The notes under the pieces: model-generated | Databases searched by the model: none | What the model was told of the DNA's origin: nothing | The model's input: only the letters and a program-made list of their open reading frames with translations | DNA from: Corynebacterium canis | GTDB lineage: Bacteria > Actinomycetota > Actinomycetes > Mycobacteriales > Mycobacteriaceae | Direction: 5' to 3' | Assembly: GCF_030408595.1 (NCBI RefSeq) | Contig: NZ_CP047080.1 | Location: forward strand, 931,501 to 995,500 | DNA length: 64,000 nucleotides | Translations under genes and position numbers: made by a program | Part shown: in pieces, positions 17,862 to 25,885 of the stretch | Layout: each line of letters starts with the position of its first letter | Numbering within the stretch: the first letter of the stretch is position 1

Positions 17862-17910
17862 GATCTGCCTCGCCGCGCGCGATCTGCCTCGCCGCGCGCG
17901 ATCTGCCTCG
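17862..17910 (+). repeat. 19-bp tandem repeat
   Basis: GATCTGCCTCGCCGCGCGC occurs exactly twice in tandem (17862-17880, 17881-17899) and a third unit starts at 17900 but diverges after 11 bases. A related GGATCTGCCTCAGG follows at about 17949. It is non-coding and just downstream of metG. Confidence 0.8.
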
Positions 17911-18184
17911 CTTTCGGGCCGGATTATCCTGGGGAAATGCGGCCACGCAGGATCTGCCTCAGGCACATCTGCACGCCGCTGGCAGCAGATGTGCAGCGGA
18001 AGCGATTAGAAATTGATCGTAACCCTGCCTGGGGCCGCCGTACCGAGTGCCCAATCTATTTTGCAGGCAAAGCATTATGGTAAGGCGCCTCAGCAGCCCC
18101 GCTAAGTGCCTGAAACTCGTTACCCTTACTCGACCATGGCCCATTTTTGTAAACGGCCCCATTTCAACCCGATTCGTTGTGGAC

Positions 18185-18358
18185 GATCTATTGCCACGGC
18201 GGGAGTTGAACGGTGTCTACCGATATTTTTTACATCAAAATCCCGAAATCTGTGTAAAACATATCGCGCCGGCGGCCCTGGGTGGCCTCGGATGATGAAA
18301 ATTACACACGAATCGGCGTTTCGTGTGTAAAATACTTCATGCGCAGCACACAACCTAT
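18185..18358 (+). repeat. Dispersed double-hairpin repeat, copy C
   Basis: This is a complete copy in the same orientation as A and B. The right arm of hairpin 1 has one change (GTGTAAAACATATCG) and hairpin 2 is mutated (AATCGGCGTTTCGTGTGTAAAATAC). It ends with ACCTAT at 18353-18358. The 100 bases upstream resemble those upstream of copy A (AGCAGCCCCGCT core). Confidence 0.85.
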
Positions 18359-18695
18359 TCCCAAGGCCCGTCAGTACCCCGAGTTTCCGGCATGTCACCC
18401 TTGATTACGAGCGCTGCCCGCCAAGGGATCTGCACGCCCCATGCTGGAGGGTGCGGACGATGGGCCTCTGGCGGAATTGAAAGGCAACCGGCCGCAACAA
18501 ATATGTATATATATCTACTTTCGAGGGTGGTGGCGTGTTCAAGCTGGGGTCGAGTCGTATCCCGGAAATGTAGTTCGCTACAGTTTTGTGCTCAAGTAAA
18601 AGAACGTCGCTGCGGGCTTCAATTCACTTGCCCTATATGGAACATGGTCGAATTACGTCACAGTGACGAAAAGCCGAGCCGATTCGTTGTAGGCA

Positions 18696-18795
18696 ACCTA
18701 TTGCCACAGCCGGAGTTGAACGGTGTCTACCGATATTTTTTACATCAAAATCCCGAAATCTGTGTAAAAAACTTCATGCGCAGCACACAACCTAT
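18696..18795 (+). repeat. Dispersed double-hairpin repeat, copy D (internal deletion)
   Basis: This copy is bounded by ACCTAT on both sides but is only 100 bp. It runs normally through the left arm and loop of hairpin 1, then jumps from TGTGTAAAAAA straight to CTTCATGCGCAGCACAC, the end of hairpin 2. The roughly 75 missing bases lie between two TGTGTAAAAAA direct repeats, the expected product of recombination or slippage. Confidence 0.85.
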
Positions 18796-18802
18796 TGCAG
18801 TT

Positions 18803-19459
18803 TCAGGTGTCTCCGAGGCGGCCGTCGAAACCCTTGAGGATCAGGTCGATCTTGCGGTCCAAGTAGCCGCGGTCTCGCCAGGATTCGTCCACGGGCATGT
18901 GGGTTGGCTCCCCGGATTCGGCGGCCTCGGCGCTCAATAGCTGTTCGGCTCGCTCATAGCCGGTGGTGCCGTTTTCGTTGTAGTTGCGCAGGCCCGCGAT
19001 CTGAAGGTGCGTCATAAACACGGTGTCGCCCAAGAAATCCAGGGCGAAATCGACATCCTCGGAAGTGCCGGGGAAGCCCGCAGCCATGATGGATTTATTA
19101 ATGGTCCGGAAATAGCGTTGCACGTGCACGTGCGCCCCCGGCGTTTGGATCAGGGTTTTAATGCTGTTCGGGTAGCGTTCCGCGAAGCGCCAGAGCTCTT
19201 CGGCGTAGTAGCGCAGCTGTTCCTTCCACGAAAGGGTGTTCGGTGGCAGGGTGAGGCTATCGGCCATGGCGGCCAGGCAGAAATGAATCAGGTGGTCGCG
19301 GGTGGCTACCACACGGTACAGGGAGGGGGTGGTCACCTGAAGCGTGCGCGCGACGTCGGCAAGCGTGAAATCGTCCAGCCCTATGGTGAGCGCTGTGCGA
19401 ACCACGTCGTCGATATGAAAACGTGGTTTCGGACCGGTCTTGCGTCCAGCAGTCGTCAT
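18803..19459 (-). CDS. TetR-like transcriptional regulator, last gene of the ECF/ABC operon
   Basis: This 218-residue protein has an N-terminal helix-turn-helix (I-D-D-V-V-R-T-A-L-T-I-G, F-T-L-A-D-V-A-R-T-L-Q-V-T-T-P-S-L-Y-R-V-V) and a helical C-terminal domain, as in TetR regulators. It starts ten bases after the stop of the upstream ABC gene, so it is co-transcribed with the uptake operon and probably adjusts its expression. Its ligand is unknown. Its stop lies eight bases from repeat copy D. Confidence 0.82.
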   Translation of the reverse strand: MTTAGRKTGPKPRFHIDDVVRTALTIGLDDFTLADVARTLQVTTPSLYRVVATRDHLIHFCLAAMADSLTLPPNTLSWKEQLRYYAEELWRFAERYPNSIKTLIQTPGAHVHVQRYFRTINKSIMAAGFPGTSEDVDFALDFLGDTVFMTHLQIAGLRNYNENGTTGYERAEQLLSAEAAESGEPTHMPVDESWRDRGYLDRKIDLILKGFDGRLGDT

Positions 19460-19469
19460 GGCCGTTAGC

Positions 19470-21245
19470 TTACTTTGCCTGCTTGAGCGACCAGCCAGTG
19501 GCAGCCACTCGGCGGTCCCAGAAGCTCCGGTACGGACCGTTCGCTTCGAACAATTCTTCGTGGGTGCCCTGTTCGGCGATCTGTCCGTGCTCGTCTAGCA
19601 CGATGATCTTGTCCGCATTCCGCACCGTGTCGAGCTTGTGTGCGATGACCAGGAATGTTGATTGGTCCCGCAGGCGTTCCATCGCGGCTAGGATATTGCG
19701 TTCGTTTTCCGCATCGAGTGCGGAAGTCGCTTCGTCGAAAATCACCACCGGAGCCTGCTTTAACAGGGCGCGGGCCACGGAGACGCGTTGCCGCTCGCCG
19801 CCGGAAAGGGAACGCCCACCTTCGCCAACGGTAGTGTCCCAACCATCGGGCAAATGCTCCGTGATCGAGGTGACGCCGGCCAGCTGAGCCGCCTGGCGCA
19901 CTTCGGTCGCGGAGGCGTCTGGGCGGCCGATGCGGATATTCGCCTCCAGGGTGTCATCGAACAGGTATACGTCTTGGAAGACCATGGATAGGCGGGCCAT
20001 CAGCTGCTTCGTGCCAAGGAAGCGGATATCCACGCCGTCGAGCTTGATGGTGCCGCCATCGACATCCCAAAAGCGGCTGAGCAGGCGCGCGATGGTGGTC
20101 TTGCCGGACCCGGATGGGCCGACGATCGCCGTCACCTGATTTGGTTCCGCAGTAAAAGACAGGTTGCGCACCACGGGGTGTTCGGGGGTGTATCCAAAGG
20201 CGACGTCGTGGAATTCCACGCGGCCGCTGCCATCGCCGGTGGCCGGGGTAGTGGGCTCCGAAAGGGTCGGGGTATCCAGGATTTCGGTCATTTCCTCCAG
20301 CGGCGGGCGCGCCATATCGATGCCCACCATGAGTTCACCGAGTTCCCGCAAATTGTGGGTAAACCGCAGGGTAAGGCCGATAAAGACAATCGTTTGCACC
20401 GCGTCGAACGTGCCGTTGGTGGCGGCGTACGAGGTCACGGTCACAATGGCCACCACGAAGAATTGCACCACGATGCCGTTCATAATGATGGGGATCAGCG
20501 ATTGCCACAGTTCCTTGAGCACAGCCTTATCGTTGGTTTGCAAGGATTTCTCCAACGGTTCGAAATCCTTGGAGCGCCCAGCCGCGCGGATCGCCGGTTG
20601 GCAGGTAGCGAACTCCACGATGCGGTGCGCCAGATCGTGCTCGGTGGGCACCACCGCATTAGCAAAGCGACGCTTCAGCGCCTGCGCAAAGATCATCACC
20701 GCCGCCGCGATCGGGCCGGTGACCGTGAGCGTGAGCCCGAGGCGCGGGTCCCACGCCCACGAGCCAATGATCAACACGAGCAATGTGGCGGCATTGCCGA
20801 ACATCAGGTTGTTCATATGTGCCAGCGCCTGCGCGGTGGACATAAAACCCTGCGTGACCAGGCGAGATAATTCGCCGGAACGCTCGTTGCGGAACCAACC
20901 CAGCGGCAAGGTAGACAGCGCGTCGCCGATACGTTCGTGGCTATGCACCATGAAATTCAGCGTGGATAGGTAACCGTGTCGGCTGGAACGGTAGCGGAGC
21001 ACGCCGCCGAGGACGGACATGATGGCCAGCACGATCAGCCATCCGGAAAGGCCCAGCCCAAGCTGCGGTTCCCCGGTGACCAGGGTGGCGGCGAGCGGGA
21101 TCAGCGCCAGCATGGCCAAGCCGTCCAGGGCGCCGGAGAACGAGGCGTGAATCGCCGCCCGCATTTGCTGCGCGCGGCCGGTCTCCGTCATATAGCGGCG
21201 CGGTTGCCGCGTGAGAAACGGATCCTTGAGTATTTCCCGAATCAT
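19470..21245 (-). CDS. Fused ABC transporter (permease plus ATPase), second subunit
   Basis: This 591-residue half-transporter has six membrane helices in the first 310 residues and an ATPase domain with Walker A G-P-S-G-S-G-K-T-T (about 374-382), signature L-S-G-G-E-R-Q-R-V, Walker B V-V-I-F-D-E-A-T-S-A-L-D and an H-loop in V-I-A-H-K. It overlaps the previous gene by ATGA, so it should form a heterodimer with that product. The exporter-type fold is shared with IrtAB and YbtPQ, which import siderophores despite their exporter fold. The iron box and ECF genes in the same operon make iron-chelate uptake the best guess, but the substrate is inferred. Confidence 0.85.
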   Translation of the reverse strand: MIREILKDPFLTRQPRRYMTETGRAQQMRAAIHASFSGALDGLAMLALIPLAATLVTGEPQLGLGLSGWLIVLAIMSVLGGVLRYRSSRHGYLSTLNFMVHSHERIGDALSTLPLGWFRNERSGELSRLVTQGFMSTAQALAHMNNLMFGNAATLLVLIIGSWAWDPRLGLTLTVTGPIAAAVMIFAQALKRRFANAVVPTEHDLAHRIVEFATCQPAIRAAGRSKDFEPLEKSLQTNDKAVLKELWQSLIPIIMNGIVVQFFVVAIVTVTSYAATNGTFDAVQTIVFIGLTLRFTHNLRELGELMVGIDMARPPLEEMTEILDTPTLSEPTTPATGDGSGRVEFHDVAFGYTPEHPVVRNLSFTAEPNQVTAIVGPSGSGKTTIARLLSRFWDVDGGTIKLDGVDIRFLGTKQLMARLSMVFQDVYLFDDTLEANIRIGRPDASATEVRQAAQLAGVTSITEHLPDGWDTTVGEGGRSLSGGERQRVSVARALLKQAPVVIFDEATSALDAENERNILAAMERLRDQSTFLVIAHKLDTVRNADKIIVLDEHGQIAEQGTHEELFEANGPYRSFWDRRVAATGWSLKQAK

Positions 21246-22999
21246 GGGAGCACCTCCATGAATTGATGGATGGCTGGGGCGGTGACCTCAGCGCCTTGCA
21301 GGGAATCCATGATGCGGCCTTCCCGCAGCAGGATCACCTGGTCCGACCCCAGAATCGTCTCCGGCTTGTGGCCGATCACCAACACGGTGCGGCCCACAAT
21401 CAGGCGGGACAAGGCGGCCTGAATCTCCGCCTCGCAATCGGGGTCGGTGGCGGCCGTCGCCTCGTCCAAAATCAAGATCGGCGTATTGGCCAGCAGGGCG
21501 CGCGCGATGGCGATGCGCTGCTTCTGGCCGCCAGACAGGTCCGCATCGTCGCCGACGACGGTATCCCAGCCTTTGGGCAACGCCTCGATCTCATCGAGGA
21601 TCTGCGCATTTCGCGCCGCCTCCCGGACCTGTTCGTCCGTGGCATCCGGCACCGCCAGCGCGATATTGTCCCGAATGCTCATCTCCGGCAATTGCGGGTT
21701 CTGCAATACAAAGGACACCAATGAATACAGCTGGCGCGATGGCAGCGTGCGGATATCCGCCCCGCCGATGGTGATGCTGCCTTCCAATGGGTCCTGGAAC
21801 CGGGCTAGCATCGTGGCCAGCGTGGATTTGCCGGAGCCGGAGGGGCCGACCAGCGCGGTCACCGTGCCCGGGCGCAATTCCAAATTTACGTTGTGTAATA
21901 CGGTGTGATCGTCGTAGGCGAAGGTTACATCCTTATAGGCGACGGTGGTGTCTGTGAGGTCGACCTGTTCTGTGGGGTCGGTGAGCTCCGGGCCGTCGAT
22001 AAACTCCACGATGCGCAAGGCGGCATTCCCGGCGAGCTGATAGGACCACATGGTGTGCCCAATCGTCTGAATCGTCGACGGCAGCACCAGCGCGATTAAC
22101 GTTGTAGTAACGACGTCGACAGGGGAGGCGTAACCTGCATGAATCACCGCCGCGCCGCCCGCAAAGTTTACTAGGAGCAGCAGCGGAACGGAGACCATCG
22201 CCTCCGAAAACGCCGAGGCCTTGAGCACCGGCGTGACCCAGTCGCTATAGAATTTATGGAAACTTTGTGTGGCATTGCGGTACCGCTGGTGGGCTTCGCC
22301 AACAGTTCCGAACGCCTTGACCACCTCGATGCCGTCCGCGAATTCCACGGTGGTGGCGGACACAGCGCCGAGGTAATCGTCCATCTGTGCGGTTTTTTCG
22401 CCCATGCCGCGCATAGTCCACAGCTGAATGGCCAGGTAAACCAGCAGCATGGAAATGGCGAGCAGGCCGAGGCGCCAGTCGATATAGAACGAGTAGCCGA
22501 GCAACGTAAGCGGCACCACGACAACCACCGTGATCTCCACCGGGGCGTGGGCGACCAGCTGGTGTAGCGTGCGGGTATCGTCCTGAATCGCCTTGCGCAC
22601 GCGGCCCGAGGTGGTCTCGCTAAACCACGAAAGCGGGGCGCGGGCGATGCGACCGATAATCTGTTTGCGCATATGGCGGACCAGATTGAAATCGGCAAAA
22701 TGTGTGACAATCAGCGCGATAAAGTACAAGCCAAGTTGGCTGAGGAAAGTCACGATCAGCCACCAGGTCAGGGTGTCCACGCGCGCGGCGTCCGGTGGGG
22801 TGCCTGCGGCGCGGGCGTCCAAAAGCAGCTGCCCGAGCTGCACCAAGGCGACGTATGGGGCGATCGCGAGCGCCCCGGAAAGGGCGGCGATAACCCGCCC
22901 GATGAAAAGCTGGTTTCTTACTGGCTTCAGGAGTCGCTTTAGCGCGAGGCTGCCCGCCTTTTGCTTGTCTATTGTTTGATCAACTCCCTGATCAGTCAT
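21242..22999 (-). CDS. Fused ABC transporter (permease plus ATPase), first subunit
   Basis: This 585-residue half-transporter has a six-helix membrane domain and an ATPase with Walker A G-P-S-G-S-G-K-S-T (about 384-392), signature L-S-G-G-Q-K-Q-R-I, Walker B I-L-I-L-D-E-A-T-A-A-T-D and H-loop V-I-G-H-K. The substitution of D-P-D in the D-loop is a small departure from the usual S-A-L-D. It overlaps the ECF ATPase gene by eight bases upstream and the partner subunit by four downstream. Together the two form an IrtAB/YbtPQ-like pair; import of a siderophore is inferred from context. Confidence 0.85.
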   Translation of the reverse strand: MTDQGVDQTIDKQKAGSLALKRLLKPVRNQLFIGRVIAALSGALAIAPYVALVQLGQLLLDARAAGTPPDAARVDTLTWWLIVTFLSQLGLYFIALIVTHFADFNLVRHMRKQIIGRIARAPLSWFSETTSGRVRKAIQDDTRTLHQLVAHAPVEITVVVVVPLTLLGYSFYIDWRLGLLAISMLLVYLAIQLWTMRGMGEKTAQMDDYLGAVSATTVEFADGIEVVKAFGTVGEAHQRYRNATQSFHKFYSDWVTPVLKASAFSEAMVSVPLLLLVNFAGGAAVIHAGYASPVDVVTTTLIALVLPSTIQTIGHTMWSYQLAGNAALRIVEFIDGPELTDPTEQVDLTDTTVAYKDVTFAYDDHTVLHNVNLELRPGTVTALVGPSGSGKSTLATMLARFQDPLEGSITIGGADIRTLPSRQLYSLVSFVLQNPQLPEMSIRDNIALAVPDATDEQVREAARNAQILDEIEALPKGWDTVVGDDADLSGGQKQRIAIARALLANTPILILDEATAATDPDCEAEIQAALSRLIVGRTVLVIGHKPETILGSDQVILLREGRIMDSLQGAEVTAPAIHQFMEVLP

Positions 23000-24401
23000 C
23001 GGAATTTGCCTCCTGTGGCAATAGTTCCTGCCGATGGTCAGCGCAGGCGGCGACCAGCTCTGGGTCGTGGGTGATCACAATGACCACCGCGCCGGAATTG
23101 GCAAGTTGTTTGAATTGTTGTGCGATAGCTTCCAGGTGTTCTATGCCGACCCCGGAGGTGGGTTCGTCGAAGATATACACCTGTTTGCGCTGCGCCATGG
23201 CGCTGGCCATCACGAGGCGTTGCCGTTGCCCTCCGGACAGCGAATGCGGGTGCCGGTCCTGCAATGTATCCAGGTCAAAGGCTGCGAGGATGGCGGCTGT
23301 ATCGACCTTTTCGCGCACCCCCAGGGTCACCTCCGATTCCACGGATTCCGCGAATAATTGGCGGCCGACGTCCTGCATCACGATGTAGCTGCTGGCAATG
23401 CGTTGCCGCGCGGATAGCGCCGTGCCCTGCAAGGATATGGTTGCGCCGCGCTCGGGTTGCGCGAGGCCGCACAGCACCCGCGCCAAGGTTGTCTTGCCGA
23501 CGCCGTTCGGGCCGACCAATGCGGTCACCTTACCGGCGGGGAACAACATGCGCTCAATATTTAAGATGCGGGTGCCGTTGACGCTATAGCGTAAGTTTTC
23601 TATCTCCAGGCCAGGTGCTGTGGGTGGTGGCAGCTCGACCGGGGTGGGGGCGGTGAGTTGGCGCAGCCCTAGGTGGCGGCGAGTTTCATCATCCAATTGG
23701 AAAAAATCCGCGGCCGTGTAGGTGGTAACGATCTTGCCGTCGCGCACGTAAATCACTTGGTCCGCCAGCTCCCGAAACACATGCAGGCGATGCTCCGCGA
23801 TCACGATCGTGCGGCCCGCGGCCTTCAATTGCGCGACATTGTCCCGCAGCATGCTGATGCCGTCCTCGGATAGGTTCGAGGTGGGCTCATCAAATAGCAC
23901 GACATCCGTGTCCGGCATGAGCGCGGTGGCATAGGCGACGCGCTGCAATTGGCCGCCGGAGAGCGTGCGCACCATGCGATGCACCCACGGTCCGATGGCC
24001 GTTTCGGCGGCGACCTTGGCCATGCGTTTGCTAATTTGTTCGGGCGGCGCACCAAGGTTTTCCAGCCCGAATGCCAGTTCGGTACTTACCTGATCGGTGA
24101 AAAACTGGGTACGCGGATTCTGGAATACCGTTGCGGAATGCTCGATCGACTCGTGCAGTGGGCGTTCGCTGGGGCTGTAGCCCGCGACGTCGATAAGCCC
24201 GGTGAGCTCGCCCTCGTGGAAGTGCGGTGCCAGGCCGTTCATGAGCTTGATCAGCGTGCTTTTGCCGGAGCCGGAAGGGCCGGCGAGCAGCGTTACCGTG
24301 CCAGGCGCGCAGGTGAGCGAGGCGTGTTCGATACCGCTTTCCGTGGCGCCGAGCAGAATGCCCGCGGAATAATGAAACGTAACGTCGTCGATGCGGATCA
24401 T
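22992..24401 (-). CDS. ECF transporter ATPase with two ABC domains (EcfA-like)
   Basis: This 469-residue cytoplasmic protein carries two complete ATPase domains. The first has Walker A G-P-S-G-S-G-K-S-T (about 38-46) and signature L-S-G-G-Q-L-Q-R; the second has G-P-N-G-V-G-K-T-T (about 296-304) and L-S-G-G-Q-R-Q-R. Such tandem proteins energise ECF-type vitamin, metal or heme uptake with the adjacent T and S components. It overlaps the EcfT gene by ATGA. The gene order S, T, A, ABC, ABC, TetR on the minus strand forms one tightly coupled operon. Confidence 0.88.
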   Translation of the reverse strand: MIRIDDVTFHYSAGILLGATESGIEHASLTCAPGTVTLLAGPSGSGKSTLIKLMNGLAPHFHEGELTGLIDVAGYSPSERPLHESIEHSATVFQNPRTQFFTDQVSTELAFGLENLGAPPEQISKRMAKVAAETAIGPWVHRMVRTLSGGQLQRVAYATALMPDTDVVLFDEPTSNLSEDGISMLRDNVAQLKAAGRTIVIAEHRLHVFRELADQVIYVRDGKIVTTYTAADFFQLDDETRRHLGLRQLTAPTPVELPPPTAPGLEIENLRYSVNGTRILNIERMLFPAGKVTALVGPNGVGKTTLARVLCGLAQPERGATISLQGTALSARQRIASSYIVMQDVGRQLFAESVESEVTLGVREKVDTAAILAAFDLDTLQDRHPHSLSGGQRQRLVMASAMAQRKQVYIFDEPTSGVGIEHLEAIAQQFKQLANSGAVVIVITHDPELVAACADHRQELLPQEANSDD

Positions 24402-25078
24402 GGAATCACCTTGAAATACATGAGCGAAAGCACGATAAGGGACACCACGATCAGCGCGTCCACAAAGTTGAACCTCAGCGGGGTCACGCTGGTCGGTTTG
24501 GCGGGGCCGCCGAGGCCGCGGATCAACGCCGCCGCCGCGAGCTCATCGCCCGCGCGCACCACCGTAGAGATCAGCGGAATCACCACAAGCTCGCCGTGCT
24601 TAATCGGGTGCAACAGGGTGCCCATGACGCCGGGCTGCAGGCCCCGCAAGAGCATCGCCTCGCGGATCGCCATGGCCTCTTGCTTGATGATCGGCAACAT
24701 GCGCAACATCACAACCGTCGGAATGGTCAACCACTGCGGGGTGTGCATCCCACGCAAAGCCGCAATAAGCACACCTGTTCGGATGGTAAAGATGGCGTAG
24801 GCGCCGATACCAATGCTTACCGCAAAACGGCTGAACCAATAGCTCAAAAACCCGAGCGAACCGCTCCAACCCGGCGCATTCTGGAACATCAAAAACGTAG
24901 CCGTAAGAGTGCCAAACACCACCGCCACAATCGCCGCAGCCTTGACATGCCCGCTGATGGCCAACAGAAACGCCGTTAAGGCCGCGGCCCCAATGACCAC
25001 GGACAGCGGACCGTACGTGAGTGTCAAAGCATTGATGGCCACGACCAAAAGCAGCGTGGTGCGCGGATCCGCGGTCAT
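24398..25078 (-). CDS. ECF transporter transmembrane component EcfT
   Basis: This 226-residue membrane protein has five to six hydrophobic segments and two short basic motifs typical of EcfT coupling helices, R-E-A-M-L-L-R-G-L and A-A-A-L-I-R-G-L-G-G. EcfT links the substrate-binding S component to the ATPase. It overlaps both neighbours by four bases. Confidence 0.85.
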   Translation of the reverse strand: MTADPRTTLLLVVAINALTLTYGPLSVVIGAAALTAFLLAISGHVKAAAIVAVVFGTLTATFLMFQNAPGWSGSLGFLSYWFSRFAVSIGIGAYAIFTIRTGVLIAALRGMHTPQWLTIPTVVMLRMLPIIKQEAMAIREAMLLRGLQPGVMGTLLHPIKHGELVVIPLISTVVRAGDELAAAALIRGLGGPAKPTSVTPLRFNFVDALIVVSLIVLSLMYFKVIP

Positions 25079-25653
25079 GCGAGTCCCGCGCGGGTGAAGT
25101 GCTTACGGCAGGCGCGCACACCCAGCAGGCCGCCGAGGTAGCCGATGATAATGACCGCCACGGCCCACACGCCAATCACCCACGGTTGCAGCAATTCACG
25201 CATGGCGGTGGTGTATTCCTCACCCATGCCCTTGAGGACGTCCTGGTAGTACGCGTCGGCGTTGATGAAAATAGGCAGCAGGGGGCCGATCATGATCAGC
25301 GAATTAATCGCATACGCGAGCGGAATGCGGGAAGACAGTTTTTGCAGATCCCGGGTGATGATGAAATCCGCGATCAGGCCGATCACGATGCCGACCACAA
25401 CCGTTCCTACATAGTGGCCGGTGAGCACGAACAAAATTGCGACGATCACGTTGAGTAGCGTGAGTGCGCCGAACTTCGGAGTGCGCAAAATGTACAGCGT
25501 GATCACGATGCCGCCAAGCATGATTCCGGCGAACCAACCGACGAACATAAAAGCTGGTCCAACAAGGCCAATCATTCCGGTGGCGAAAATGACCACGAAA
25601 TACAATGCTGCGAAAACCCCGACGTTAATGAAATCGCGCGGTGTCAGTTTCAT
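25075..25653 (-). CDS. ECF transporter substrate-binding S component (MptD/Trep_Strep-type)
   Basis: This 192-residue protein has six hydrophobic segments and opens with K-L-T-P-R-D-F-I-N-V-G-V-F-A-A-L-Y-F, the usual start of MptD-type (Trep_Strep) S components, whose substrates are mostly unknown. The ATG at 25653 follows AAGGAT and I preferred it to an in-frame start 51 bases upstream, which lacks a ribosome site and would run into the iron box. It is the first gene of the operon. An iron-related substrate is inferred from the DtxR-like box. Confidence 0.82.
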   Translation of the reverse strand: MKLTPRDFINVGVFAALYFVVIFATGMIGLVGPAFMFVGWFAGIMLGGIVITLYILRTPKFGALTLLNVIVAILFVLTGHYVGTVVVGIVIGLIADFIITRDLQKLSSRIPLAYAINSLIMIGPLLPIFINADAYYQDVLKGMGEEYTTAMRELLQPWVIGVWAVAVIIIGYLGGLLGVRACRKHFTRAGLA

Positions 25654-25687
25654 GCTGATCCTTCCAACTAGGAGCGAACGGGAAAGG

Positions 25688-25706
25688 CAAGGTAAGCCTA
25701 ACACTT
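25688..25706 (-). promoter_or_regulatory. DtxR-type iron box
   Basis: The 19-bp sequence CAAGGTAAGCCTAACACTT matches the DtxR consensus TWAGGTTAGSCTAACCTWA in its central part (AGGTNAGCCTAAC), with weaker outer bases. It is 35-53 bp upstream of the S-component start, as expected for iron-dependent repression of the operon. It also lies in the gap shared with the divergent secreted-protein gene. Confidence 0.65.
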
Positions 25707-25885
25707 AATGGTCGTAATTATCAGAGGCGCGGGCGGGAAAAGTGAAATCGGTGTGGGGGTTCGGGGGTGGGTTTTGCACACTCTAGGCGCGGGGTGAGGG
25801 TGATTGTAGAGTTTTTGATACATTCCATGCGTTGCGGAGCGTCGCGCCCCAAGCCGCGCGGATATGTGCTGTTAACCTGCGTTTT

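Larger units (their letters stand above)
17735..18802. other. Convergent intergenic region with tandem repeats and two double-hairpin repeats
   Basis: These 1,068 bases separate the metG stop from the TetR stop. No gene is supported. The first part holds a short tandem repeat (17862-17910), and copies C and D of the dispersed repeat enclose a 337-base spacer. The spacer has a run of alternating AT (ATATGTATATATATC near 18501) and the CGTCACAGTGACG palindrome at 18656-18668. Confidence 0.6.
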
